Of a stretch of 64,000 nucleotides of DNA, positions 44,460-53,001 are shown one piece after another (within the stretch, counting starts at the first letter, position 1; each line of letters starts with the position of its first letter). Origin of the DNA: Clostridium folliculivorans (GTDB lineage Bacteria; Bacillota; Clostridia; Clostridiales; Clostridiaceae); contig NZ_BQXY01000011.1 of assembly GCF_024341905.1 (NCBI RefSeq), positions 62,001-126,000 on the forward strand, in the 5' to 3' direction. Position numbers and translations under genes: made by a program. The notes beneath the pieces were generated by a model. It saw only the letters and a list, made by a program, of their open reading frames with translations, did not search any database and had not been told where the DNA came from.

Positions 44460-45371
44460 TTGAAGATTGATAGATTAATTACAATAATTATGATGCTTAT
44501 AAATAAAAAAAGAGTTACAGCTAAGGAATTAGCAGAGTTTTTTGAAGTATCGGTTAGGACTATTCAAAGGGATATAGATGCAATAAATATTGCAGGCATA
44601 CCAATAGTTTCATATAAGGGGTATGAAGGTGGATATGAAATACTAGAAGGTTATAAGATTGATAATAATTTTGTAACTGAAAAGGAATATGATTTACTAT
44701 TGAAGTTACTCAAGGGAGTAGAAAATCTCTATGATGATCCTGTGGTGAAGGGTATGACTGAAAAGTTAAAAGCGGTTAAGGCTAATGATAATATTAATAT
44801 AGATAAGAATTTTATAATAGATTTTTCTCATTGGGGAAACTCAACAAGAATTAAAAGAAAGGTATCAATAATAAGAGACGCAATAGACATGAAGCGTACC
44901 ATAAGATTTTACTATTTAGACCTAAATGGCAAAGGAACAGATAGAGAGATTGAACCTCATACCATGATACTAAAAGTTAATACTTGGTATGTTTATGGGT
45001 TTTGTAAATTGAGGGGAGATTTTAGGCTATTTAGGCTTACAAGGATAGGTGATATAGAAAAAACTGAAAATACATTTATACCGAAGAATATTGAAAATAA
45101 TATTCTGCTTACTAAAAAGGGGAGTAATAATATTGACTTGAAACTAAAATTTCATCCTTCTTGTATGAATAGATTGGATGATTATTTTGAGATGGAAGAA
45201 ATGAGTTTGCAAGAAGATGGGTATATATTAGTTGAGGTTAGTTATCCAGAAGATGAGTGGGTTTATAGTATGATTTTAAGCTTTGGAGACAAGGTTGAAA
45301 TACTAGAGCCAAGTCATGTTAAGGAAATAATCATAGAAAGAGTGAAGAATATTTTAAATAAATATAAGTAA
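44460..45371 (+). CDS. WYL-domain transcriptional regulator (YafY type)
   Basis: 303 residues. Residues 1-60 hold an HTH_11 winged helix (MMLINKKRVTAKELAEFFEVSVRTIQRDIDAINIAG), about 140-220 the WYL ligand domain (RFYYLDLNGKGTDREIEPH; WYVYGFCKLRGDFRLFRLTRI) and a C-terminal WCX extension. WYL proteins sense nucleic acid or nucleotide-like ligands. TTG 44460 follows AAGGGGGGC. Target unknown; the divergent thyA-folA pair is one candidate by position. Confidence 0.9.
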   Translation: MKIDRLITIIMMLINKKRVTAKELAEFFEVSVRTIQRDIDAINIAGIPIVSYKGYEGGYEILEGYKIDNNFVTEKEYDLLLKLLKGVENLYDDPVVKGMTEKLKAVKANDNINIDKNFIIDFSHWGNSTRIKRKVSIIRDAIDMKRTIRFYYLDLNGKGTDREIEPHTMILKVNTWYVYGFCKLRGDFRLFRLTRIGDIEKTENTFIPKNIENNILLTKKGSNNIDLKLKFHPSCMNRLDDYFEMEEMSLQEDGYILVEVSYPEDEWVYSMILSFGDKVEILEPSHVKEIIIERVKNILNKYK

Positions 45372-45551
45372 AAGAATACGCCTCTTTTTCTTTTATTGAT
45401 ATAGATTATTTTCATAGCGATTAGTTGCTAAGTAGTTTTTAAAGTGCAATTTATATATTCCTAAATAGGAAATAAACAATGGTTGGTTTAATTACTGTCA
45501 TTGATGTATAATATTAAGTAGGATTTAGGAATGATAGTGAGGTGGTTAACC

Positions 45552-47195
45552 TTGGCATATACAGCTTTATATAGAGAATGGAGACCTAAGAAATTTGAAG
45601 ATGTTGTAGGTCAGGAACATATAACAACAACTTTAAGAAATCAAATAATAAATAATAGAATAGCACATGCATACCTATTTTGTGGAACTAGGGGTACTGG
45701 TAAAACTTCAAGTGCAAAGGTATTTGCTAAGGCTTTAAATTGCTTGGATTTACATGATGGAGAACCTTGTAATAAATGTGAGATGTGTAATAAGATCAAT
45801 AATGGTCTTGCTATAGACATAACAGAGTTAGATGCAGCATCTAATAATGGTGTAGATAAAATTAGAGATATAATAGATGATGTTCAATATCCGCCACAGG
45901 AAGCGAGATTCAAAGTCTATATAATGGATGAGGTTCATATGCTTTCTCAAGGTGCAGTAAATGCATTCCTTAAGACCCTTGAGGAACCACCTAAAAATGT
46001 AATATTTATTTTGGCTACTACAGATCCTCAGAAGTTACCTATAACTATTTTATCAAGATGTCAAAGATTTGACTTTAAGAGAATTGGTAAGGATGATATA
46101 GCAGGGCATCTAAGACGAATAGTGAAAGAACAAGGTGTTTATGCTGATGATAAGAGTTTAGATTTAATATCAAGAGTGTCAGATGGAGCGCTTAGAGATT
46201 CACTTAGCATATTAGACCAGGCAATTTCGATGGGAAATGGCAAAATTGCATATGAAGGTCTTGTATCAATGCTAGGACTTGTAACTAACGAATACTTATT
46301 TAATATAACTGATGCTATAGTTGAGAGAAACATTGAGAAAACTATGAACATAATAGAGGAAATAGTTTTCTCCGGTAAAGATGTACATTTGTTTATAAAA
46401 GATCTAATATCTCATTATAGAAACCTGCTTATGGTAAAGGTTACAAATACTCCAGATGAAGTATTAGATATGTCTGTGGAGAATATTAGCTTCCTTAAGC
46501 AGCAGGCTTCAAGGATGAGAGTAGAAGAGGTAATGAGAGCAATAAGGATACTTCAAGAATCTGAGGAGAGCTCTAAACAAAGTAATCAGGCAAGAATATA
46601 TTTGGAGTTAGCTTCAATTAAGTTATGTAAGATAGAATATGATACTTCAAAGGAAGTCTTGCTATCAAGAATAAATAAGCTTGAAGAAATTATAAAGAGC
46701 GGAAAGATAAGAGTGGCTACACCTGCTTCTGGTAATGTAGCAAATAATGAAAGAAGCCAAGGCGTATCCTCAGAAAAAAGCAAATTAAGTCCTTCTAAAG
46801 TGCAACAAGAAGTACATAATAGTGAAGGTCCTTCTAATCATAATGAGCATTCATCAGTTACAATAGATGATGTAAAGCGAGCATGGAAGGATATTATGGA
46901 AGGCTTTAAAGCAAGAAGAGCTATGGTAATGTATGCTTCATTACTAACAGGAAAACCAGTTGATGTAAGTAATGGTATTGTAACTATAGAATATGAAGAG
47001 CAGTATTCATTTAATAAGGTTAGATTAGAAAAGATGGAAGTAAGCAGTACTGTAGATGAGGTGTTCTCTGAGATATTAAAGGATAAAGTAAAGGTTAAAT
47101 ATAAGGTTAACAAAGGCGAGGAAGAGACTAAAGATACAGAAGAGATATTAGTAGATATATTAGGAGAAGATATTCTAGAGATATTAGATGAATAG
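45552..47195 (+). CDS. dnaX: DNA polymerase III subunit gamma/tau
   Basis: 547 residues from TTG 45552, giving MAYTALYREWRPKKFEDVVGQEH as in other DnaX; GAGGTGGTT lies 5 bases upstream. Walker A GTRGTGKTSSAK, zinc Cys cluster CLDLHDGEPCNKCEMC, Walker B YIMDEVHML and sensor TTDPQKLPITILSRCQRF. Clamp-loader ATPase. A tau-like tail is short. First gene of dnaX-ebfC-recR. In many Firmicutes ffs is immediately upstream; here it is 9 kb away. Confidence 0.97.
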   Translation: MAYTALYREWRPKKFEDVVGQEHITTTLRNQIINNRIAHAYLFCGTRGTGKTSSAKVFAKALNCLDLHDGEPCNKCEMCNKINNGLAIDITELDAASNNGVDKIRDIIDDVQYPPQEARFKVYIMDEVHMLSQGAVNAFLKTLEEPPKNVIFILATTDPQKLPITILSRCQRFDFKRIGKDDIAGHLRRIVKEQGVYADDKSLDLISRVSDGALRDSLSILDQAISMGNGKIAYEGLVSMLGLVTNEYLFNITDAIVERNIEKTMNIIEEIVFSGKDVHLFIKDLISHYRNLLMVKVTNTPDEVLDMSVENISFLKQQASRMRVEEVMRAIRILQESEESSKQSNQARIYLELASIKLCKIEYDTSKEVLLSRINKLEEIIKSGKIRVATPASGNVANNERSQGVSSEKSKLSPSKVQQEVHNSEGPSNHNEHSSVTIDDVKRAWKDIMEGFKARRAMVMYASLLTGKPVDVSNGIVTIEYEEQYSFNKVRLEKMEVSSTVDEVFSEILKDKVKVKYKVNKGEEETKDTEEILVDILGEDILEILDE

Positions 47196-47360
47196 TATAA
47201 TTTATAATAGCTTTCTATGATAAAGAATTATAAATAAAAATTAATTTATGTATCTATAAACAATTAGAGATTTTACACATAATATTAATTATGAGGATAT
47301 AGTATTGAATAAAAAAATACTATATAATATATACAGACTAAATGTAAGGAGGAATATCAA

Positions 47361-47705
47361 ATGGCAAAAGGTGGATTTCCAGGAGGCTTCGGCGGAGGAA
47401 ATATGAATAATCTTATGAAGCAAGCACAAAAGCTTCAAAAAGACATGGAAGATATGCAAAAAGACCTTGAAAACAAAGAATTCGAAGCTTCAGTAGGCGG
47501 CGGAGCAGTAGTTGTAAAGGTTAATGGAAAGAAAGAAATAAAGAGCATAAATATAAAACCAGAAGTTATTGATCCAGATGATGCTGAAATGCTTGAAGAT
47601 TTAGTATTATCAGCAGTAAATGAAGCTTTAAGAAAGGCAGAAGATGAAACTGCTAATAAAATGGGTAAACTAACTGGTGGATTAAATATGCCAGGATTAT
47701 TTTAG
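47361..47705 (+). CDS. YbaB/EbfC nucleoid-associated protein
   Basis: 114 residues. Gly-rich start ([14 protein letters not shown]), a helical [26 protein letters not shown], then [40 protein letters not shown]. Dimeric DNA-binding protein commonly encoded between dnaX and recR, exactly as here. AAGGAGGAAT precedes the ATG. Confidence 0.96.
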   Translation: MAKGGFPGGFGGGNMNNLMKQAQKLQKDMEDMQKDLENKEFEASVGGGAVVVKVNGKKEIKSINIKPEVIDPDDAEMLEDLVLSAVNEALRKAEDETANKMGKLTGGLNMPGLF

Positions 47706-47739
47706 TAGATAAGTTTACGAAAGATATAATAAAGCTTAT

Positions 47740-47776
47740 TTAGGCATACAAGGGATGCAGTCCCCTGTATGCCTAA
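47740..47776 (+). other. Strong hairpin between ebfC and recR
   Basis: TAGGCATACAAGGGA (47741-47755), loop, TCCCCTGTATGCCTA (47761-47775): about 15 pairs with one bulge. AAAATATT follows, so it is not a T-tract terminator. It ends 9 bases before the recR ribosome site and may be an mRNA stability or processing element. Confidence 0.65.
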
Positions 47777-47797
47777 AATATTAGAGGAGGAAAGGAA

Positions 47798-48394
47798 ATG
47801 GATTTTTACCCAGTTGCCATAGAGAAACTCATTGAAGAATTTGCAAAGTTACCAAGTATAGGACATAAAACTGCGCAAAGATTAACGTTACATATACTTA
47901 ACTTACCTAAAGATGAGGTAGAAGAATTTGCAAAGGCACTTGTGAAGGCCAGAGGAACTATAAAATACTGCTCTGTTTGTGGAAATTATACAGACAAGGA
48001 TCCTTGTGCTATATGTTCTAACCCAAATAGAGAGAAGAATATGATTTGTGTTGTAGAACAACCTAAAGATATTATGACAATGGAAAAGGTTAAAGAATTT
48101 AATGGAGTATACCATGTACTTCATGGTAATATATCACCGATGCAAGGAAGAGGTCCTCAGGATATAAGAATAAGAGAATTAGTATCTAGAATGACAGGAG
48201 ACATAAAAGAAGTGATAGTTGCGACAAACCCTACTATAGAGGGAGAGGCAACAGCAATGTATATATCTAAAATATTAAAGCCTCTAGATATTAAAGTTAC
48301 AAGGATAGCAGCAGGTATTCCTGTAGGTGGCGACCTAGAGTATGCTGATGAAGTTACTCTTTCAAAGGCGCTTGAAGGAAGAAAAGAAATATAA
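47798..48394 (+). CDS. recR: Recombination protein RecR
   Basis: 198 residues. HhH region [17 protein letters not shown], zinc finger [16 protein letters not shown], Toprim [14 protein letters not shown] and [19 protein letters not shown]. Works with RecO/RecF in gap repair. AGAGGAGGAAAG precedes the ATG. Confidence 0.97.
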   Translation: MDFYPVAIEKLIEEFAKLPSIGHKTAQRLTLHILNLPKDEVEEFAKALVKARGTIKYCSVCGNYTDKDPCAICSNPNREKNMICVVEQPKDIMTMEKVKEFNGVYHVLHGNISPMQGRGPQDIRIRELVSRMTGDIKEVIVATNPTIEGEATAMYISKILKPLDIKVTRIAAGIPVGGDLEYADEVTLSKALEGRKEI

Positions 48395-48462
48395 TCTATT
48401 CTATATTGTTGTAACGAAACAGTTTTTTCATTAATAAGTATTATAAAGAAAATAAAATTTTA

Positions 48463-48516
48463 TCAAAAATCATGGTTCTCACAATTGTCTACAGTTTGAA
48501 CCATGATTTTTTCTTT
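48463..48516. terminator. Bidirectional terminator after recR
   Basis: AAAAATCATGGTTC pairs with GAACCATGATTTTTTC; T-runs on both strands. Separates recR from the convergent transglycosylase. Confidence 0.88.
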
Positions 48517-48552
48517 TGATGTATGGCGTTCGTTTGTAATTTAAAGATGTAA

Positions 48553-49353
48553 TTAGTTACCAGAGCTTAAAACTATTTTATAATTAATGGCAGTTTGATA
48601 TTGTTCATTGGTAATATAGCCATGTTCTTTCATTTTTTCTAGAACTAAGTCTCTTCGCTGTAAGGTGTTGTCTAGGTGTTTTATTGGATCATAATACTCA
48701 GGATCATTAGGAATTGCAACTAAAAAACATATTTGTGAGAGGTCTAATTTTCTACAATCTTTATTAAAAAATTTTTTAGCTGCAGTATTTATACCATAAG
48801 CATTATTGCTAAAGTAAATATTATTAATATAAAACTCCAATATTTGATCTTTTGTAAATTTTTGTTCTAATTTAATGGCTATAAACATCTCTTCAACTTT
48901 TCTTTGATAATTTTTATCAAAGTTCAAAAAAACATTTCTTGCTAATTGTTGAGTAATAGTGCTTCCTCCCTGTGTTATTCTCCAGTCATTTGTGAATATT
49001 GAATATATGGACCTAAAAATAGCTTTTATGCTTACACCTCCATGATTATAAAAATCTTTATCTTCAATAGCGACAAAAGCATTTTTTACATCTTGTGGAA
49101 TAAGTGTGGATTCCAGATATAAAGGATCTTCATTATTTAAAGTCTTTATATTTTTGGATTTATTAGTATCAAAGGTATTTACTGTAGAGTTATTAACCTT
49201 TGTAGTTGCATCATCATACAAAGATGAAATGGTAGGCCAATATTTAAAATAGATAAATCCACTAATAATAGTTAGTATAATAGCGGTAGAATATAAGATT
49301 CTTAATAATATTATGCTCTTAAACTTACTGTGTTTATTTTTTTTGTTTTTCAT
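48553..49353 (-). CDS. Monofunctional peptidoglycan glycosyltransferase (GT51)
   Basis: 266 residues. One N-terminal membrane helix (about 13-36). GT51 motifs in order: AIEDKDFYNHGG with catalytic Glu 97, TQGGSTITQQLARN, RKVEEMFIAIKLEQKFTKDQILEFYINNIYF and the LDLSQICFLVAIPNDPEYYDP end. No transpeptidase domain. Polymerises lipid II. Inserted between recR and yaaL relative to the usual gene order; monocistronic. Confidence 0.93.
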   Translation of the reverse strand: MKNKKNKHSKFKSIILLRILYSTAIILTIISGFIYFKYWPTISSLYDDATTKVNNSTVNTFDTNKSKNIKTLNNEDPLYLESTLIPQDVKNAFVAIEDKDFYNHGGVSIKAIFRSIYSIFTNDWRITQGGSTITQQLARNVFLNFDKNYQRKVEEMFIAIKLEQKFTKDQILEFYINNIYFSNNAYGINTAAKKFFNKDCRKLDLSQICFLVAIPNDPEYYDPIKHLDNTLQRRDLVLEKMKEHGYITNEQYQTAINYKIVLSSGN

Positions 49354-49731
49354 TTAGAAAGTCCTTTCTTTAAACTCATTTCTATTGATATTGATACTGT
49401 TAATATAGTGTGAATTTTTTGATTGAATAGTGTACTGAGAATAAATTAATTGTTATTATAACATAGTTATTAAGTTATTTTAATGATAAAGACTAATGAA
49501 AATAAGACGGCATAAAATCGAAGAGTACTTTGACAATAGCAGCACTTCTATGGTGAAGTAGAACCTATAAAGGTTGTTGTGGCATATAAATTGTTGAGAA
49601 GTAGAGAGAATGTTTTATTTAGTAAGTTTTTTGGAGATGATTAAAGTGAATGATAATTAGTGGGAGTAAAGGGATAAAAAACTGTAAAATATGTAAGATA
49701 AAATAGAAAATGTGAGTAGGAGAGATAAGTT
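49354..49731. other. Gene-free region between transglycosylase and DUF1003 genes
   Basis: About 380 bases. A 34-codon open stretch without a start (about 49543-49644, reading QHFYGEVEPIKVVVAYKLL) looks protein-like and may be a gene remnant, but this is weak. Otherwise only promoters are expected. Confidence 0.35.
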
Positions 49732-50298
49732 ATGAATGATAAGGATAAAGTGTATTATAGTAAAGAAGACTTAGTAAGGCAGATATTAGAAAAGGATAAG
49801 GATTTAAAAGGGAGTGATATTAATGAAGAATTGATACATGAACTTATTAGTGGAAAAATATCAAAAAATATCAATGAAACAGATGAAGAAAATTCAACAC
49901 TAGGGCAAAGGGTTGCAGATAAGGTAGCAGCATTTGGTGGTAGCTGGACATTTATAATAAGTTTTGGTGTTGTAATATTAATTTGGATTATAGGAAATGT
50001 AGTTATTCTAAGTAATAAGGCGTTTGATCCATATCCATTTGTATTTTTGAATCTTGTGTTATCATGTCTTGCTGCAATACAAGCTCCTATAATAATGATG
50101 TCACAAAATCGTCAATCAGAAAAAGATAGACTAACGGCTGCGAATGATTATCTTATTAATTTAAAATCTGAAATTATAGTAGAAGATTTGCATTATAAGA
50201 TTGATATTTTGACGGAGCAACAAGCGGAGAATGCTAAAAATATAGAAATGTTATTAAAGGCGATAGAAGAATTAAAAAATAATATTAATCAAAATTAA
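49732..50298 (+). CDS. DUF1003 membrane protein
   Basis: 188 residues. A hydrophilic N-terminus (1-55), then DUF1003: LGQRVADKVAAFGGSWTFIISFG, two membrane helices (about 70-95 and 105-125), the conserved FDPYPFVFLNLVLSCLAAIQAPIIMMSQNRQ, and a coiled-coil-like C-terminus. Function of the family is unknown. ATG 49732 follows AGGAGAG. Confidence 0.88.
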   Translation: MNDKDKVYYSKEDLVRQILEKDKDLKGSDINEELIHELISGKISKNINETDEENSTLGQRVADKVAAFGGSWTFIISFGVVILIWIIGNVVILSNKAFDPYPFVFLNLVLSCLAAIQAPIIMMSQNRQSEKDRLTAANDYLINLKSEIIVEDLHYKIDILTEQQAENAKNIEMLLKAIEELKNNINQN

Positions 50299-50365
50299 AC
50301 TTTATTTTATTTTTTCTATCTGATAAGTCATGAGATTATTAAGAATTATAGGAGGATTGAGAGAT

Positions 50366-50404
50366 AACGGATAAGATACGTTAAAAAATATCTTATCCGT
50401 TTAT
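50366..50404. terminator. Bidirectional terminator
   Basis: ACGGATAAGATA (about 50367-50378) pairs with TATCTTATCCGT (about 50389-50401); its right arm overlaps the stop of the convergent amidase gene. Confidence 0.8.
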
Positions 50405-51676
50405 ATGTATAAGAAAAAATCTAATTTTAGCATCTCCCCATCCTAAATCCCAAGGGACATGATACCTATCTGTAGTATGAGAATTTACTAATGGATAACC
50501 ATGAGAGTCAAAGCCTGTTATTACTGCAAAGTGATCTATATTGTTTGGACCTTTCTCATAAGCGATTAAATCTCCAATTTGCAAGTTGCCAATTATACCT
50601 TTAGCAGAAGTTTTTGAAGGTTTGGTTAATTCCTTAAAGGTACCAACATTAATCACAGTACCCTTACCGCTATTTATTAAGTAGTTTTTTAAACTATTTG
50701 CATTAACCCAAGTTTTGCTACCAGGAGTCCAAGTGCCTCCAAAAGGCATGCCTCCCCCTTCTTTATCTGCTAATACTTGTGATATATAATTAGTACAGTC
50801 TCCACCTCTGCCGTTATAGTCATTATACTTTTTATTGTATTTTAAATCATTATTGGTTTCCAAAGCGGCGCCACAATATTTATCAGCATAATCTACAGCT
50901 TTTTGTCTATCATAAAAAACTTTGCAATAATTTACTGTCTGATAATTATTATTTGTATTATGAACAGATGATAGCTTTTCTGGCAGTTTAGCAACTACAT
51001 TAGTGTATCTATGTAAGGCATCCTCAAAGCAGTCAGTGTATCGATCACTATAAATAACCCACTTTTCATTCTTTTTAATCAAGCTTGTAGTGTGTCTTAT
51101 TCCAATTCTAAAAGAATCAATTGGAGAGTTAATATCTTTATCATAAACATAGTCAAATTTATATGATTCATGCAAATTCACTTTTAGTATATTATCTTGT
51201 GGGTACACCTTCTTTATTGACACAGAAGATCCTATTCTACCAAATGTTATATTTCTTTCACTGGACCAATCGTTGAGATATTTTACACGTTTGATTTCAT
51301 TTTCTAATGCCAGTTGGCCATATTTTTGGGAGGTATCAAAAAGTGTGTTTAAAGATGCTATATCGCCAGAGAAAAGAGCTGTTGAACGTTCATTATATAT
51401 TTTCTCTAGTTCCGATTTTAATTCATTCATATCAATATTCTTGATTGAATTTTCTTTATTAGACTCCATTTGGTTTAGATCTTTATCATTAACATGAATA
51501 TCATTTTTGTTCGAACTACTTTCAGTGGAGTCTGTAATTGCTTCTTTTGAAAAACTTTTTGGTTGATTATCTTTAACATTTTTAATTCCATTTTCACATC
51601 CTAACATAAGGCTAACAAATAGAATTAAAGAAAAAGAAACTGTTGAAATACGATTTTTTATCATTATTAGTTGCAC
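50393..51676 (-). CDS. Lipoprotein with C-terminal putative amidase domain (Amidase_6)
   Basis: About 427 residues. Lipobox LFVSLMLGC gives Cys about residue 27. A hydrophilic linker and a NTF2-like region (about 70-240) precede the Amidase_6 domain: YDRQKAVDYADKYCG, then GGDCTNYISQVLADKEGG with the catalytic Cys, HFAVITGFDSHGYPLVNSHT with the His. Fold is NlpC/CHAP-like; acts outside the membrane, probably on peptidoglycan. The start may be GTG 51676 or ATG 51664; both are compatible with AAAGGGTG upstream. Confidence 0.85.
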   Translation of the reverse strand: MQLIMIKNRISTVSFSLILFVSLMLGCENGIKNVKDNQPKSFSKEAITDSTESSSNKNDIHVNDKDLNQMESNKENSIKNIDMNELKSELEKIYNERSTALFSGDIASLNTLFDTSQKYGQLALENEIKRVKYLNDWSSERNITFGRIGSSVSIKKVYPQDNILKVNLHESYKFDYVYDKDINSPIDSFRIGIRHTTSLIKKNEKWVIYSDRYTDCFEDALHRYTNVVAKLPEKLSSVHNTNNNYQTVNYCKVFYDRQKAVDYADKYCGAALETNNDLKYNKKYNDYNGRGGDCTNYISQVLADKEGGGMPFGGTWTPGSKTWVNANSLKNYLINSGKGTVINVGTFKELTKPSKTSAKGIIGNLQIGDLIAYEKGPNNIDHFAVITGFDSHGYPLVNSHTTDRYHVPWDLGWGDAKIRFFLIHING

Positions 51677-52019
51677 ACACCCTTTATTTTAAGCTTTGCG
51701 ATAATTAGATTTCCCGAGTGATACCAAAATAATACGCATTAACTTTACAACTATTATTAATAGGTAAATAAGATAGATACAATAAAAAAGTAAATCTTAA
51801 GGTAAAATTAAGTTGTGTAAATTTATGTAAAGTTGTAAAATATGGAATAACATTATTATCTTAAAGCCATAATAATAATTTTAATTAAATTGTTAAAATA
51901 CAAAGATAAATAAATAGATATATTGTAATAAAAGTTTTAAGAAACGAATAAATACATGAATATATAATCCATAATATGTAAATAATTTAGATAAAATATA
52001 AGCATATTTGGAGGAGTAT
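51677..52019. other. Gene-free region before yaaL
   Basis: About 340 very AT-rich bases between divergent genes. Promoters only; no RNA gene, repeat copy or small frame seen. Confidence 0.4.
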
Positions 52020-52286
52020 ATGAATAAAAATTTTATATTAGAGTATGTTAAAAATAAGATTGACTCTTCAAAGGAAAAGAATGATTTATTACGTCAGATT
52101 GAAGATGCTAGATTGGAATTAGAATGGGCTTGGGAAGTTTTTAATTATGTCAATGATCCTAAGCTTATAGAAGTTGCTATATTCTCTGAACAAGCGGCTA
52201 GAACACGATATGAGTTTCTTATAAGTGAAGCTAAAAGGTTTGGCATAAAGTCAGACACTACATTAAATTTAAGAGTATGTAAATAA
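52020..52286 (+). CDS. yaaL: DUF2508 (YaaL) family protein
   Basis: 88 residues from ATG 52020, which follows GGAGGAG; longer start at 52008 rejected. Acidic helical protein with LLRQIEDARLELEWAWEVFNYVNDPKLIEVAIFSEQAARTRYEFLISEAK. The family in Bacillus sits between recR and bofA, matching bofA 61 bases downstream here. Function unknown. Confidence 0.88.
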   Translation: MNKNFILEYVKNKIDSSKEKNDLLRQIEDARLELEWAWEVFNYVNDPKLIEVAIFSEQAARTRYEFLISEAKRFGIKSDTTLNLRVCK

Positions 52287-52347
52287 GTATATTTGTAGAG
52301 ATTTATACTAAATTAAGATTATGCATATAAATTAAGGGGTTGGGAGA

Positions 52348-52605
52348 ATGGATGCATTAATATATGGTGCTTTAGGTTTAATTTTATTGGTTATTTTAGT
52401 TAAATTTTTTTCATGGCCATTAAAAATATTAATGAAGTTACTGATAAACGGAGTATTAGGAGTTATTTTGCTTGTAATAACTAATTACGTTGGACAACAA
52501 TTTTTTCATTTCACTATAGGTATAAATGTTATAACTGCATTGATTGCAGGCTTTTTTGGAATACCAGGAGTTATATTTTTAATAGTGTTTAAGTTATTTC
52601 TTTAA
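52348..52605 (+). CDS. bofA: BofA-type sigma-K processing inhibitor
   Basis: 85 residues, three hydrophobic helices (IYGALGLILLVILVKFF; NGVLGVILLVITNYVG; VITALIAGFFGIPGVIFLIVFK). The GxxGxxFLIVFK end is typical. In Bacillus BofA inhibits SpoIVFB processing of pro-sigma-K; in clostridia the role is less clear. Supports an endospore former. Confidence 0.92.
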   Translation: MDALIYGALGLILLVILVKFFSWPLKILMKLLINGVLGVILLVITNYVGQQFFHFTIGINVITALIAGFFGIPGVIFLIVFKLFL

Positions 52606-52645
52606 ACAAAAAACAGGTGATATTAAATACACCTGTTTTTTATCG
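52606..52645 (+). terminator. Intrinsic terminator after bofA
   Basis: AAAAAACAGGTG (52608-52619) pairs with CACCTGTTTTTT (52630-52641). Confidence 0.92.
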
Positions 52646-52665
52646 CCTATAACATTCTTATTACC

Positions 52666-52724
52666 GCTTTGAAAAGGTAGATGTGCAAAAAAAATCGCCA
52701 ATGAAAAGCCATTAGCGATTTTTA
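52666..52724. repeat. Dispersed repeat family B, copy 4
   Basis: CTTTGAAAAGGTAGATGTGCAAAA then AAATCGCCAATG, AAAAGC, CATTAGCGATTTTTATT. The right hairpin nearly matches copy 2 (28439-28478). Lacks the left CTTGCCTG arm. Confidence 0.82.
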
Positions 52725-53001
52725 TTATTAATAGATGGGAGCGGTAATTTCAATATTATAATTATAGGGATGTATTAAAACCTGCTCAGATTCATAAAAT
52801 GTTATATATGGAATCTGAATAATCTTCTTTATAGGATTATTATATGTGCTAACAATAAAAGTGTTACAGATAAAAAAAATATTTTTCATAGATTTAAGAA
52901 ATGTTTTTTAAATATTTTAGTAAAAGATTTTGCAATAAGTGTTTTAAAATCATAATATTGCGGAATATAAATAAAAGAATAAATTTAAGGAGGGAGTTAT
53001 A
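52725..53001. other. Gene-free region before the ACG-start membrane gene
   Basis: About 280 AT-rich bases; the strong ribosome site AAGGAGGG is at 52987-52994. No operator recognised. Confidence 0.4.

Noticed and set aside
49543-49644. A 34-codon protein-like open stretch with no start between the GT51 and DUF1003 genes
   Set aside because: Too short, no start codon or ribosome site, and no recognised family; noted only as a possible remnant.
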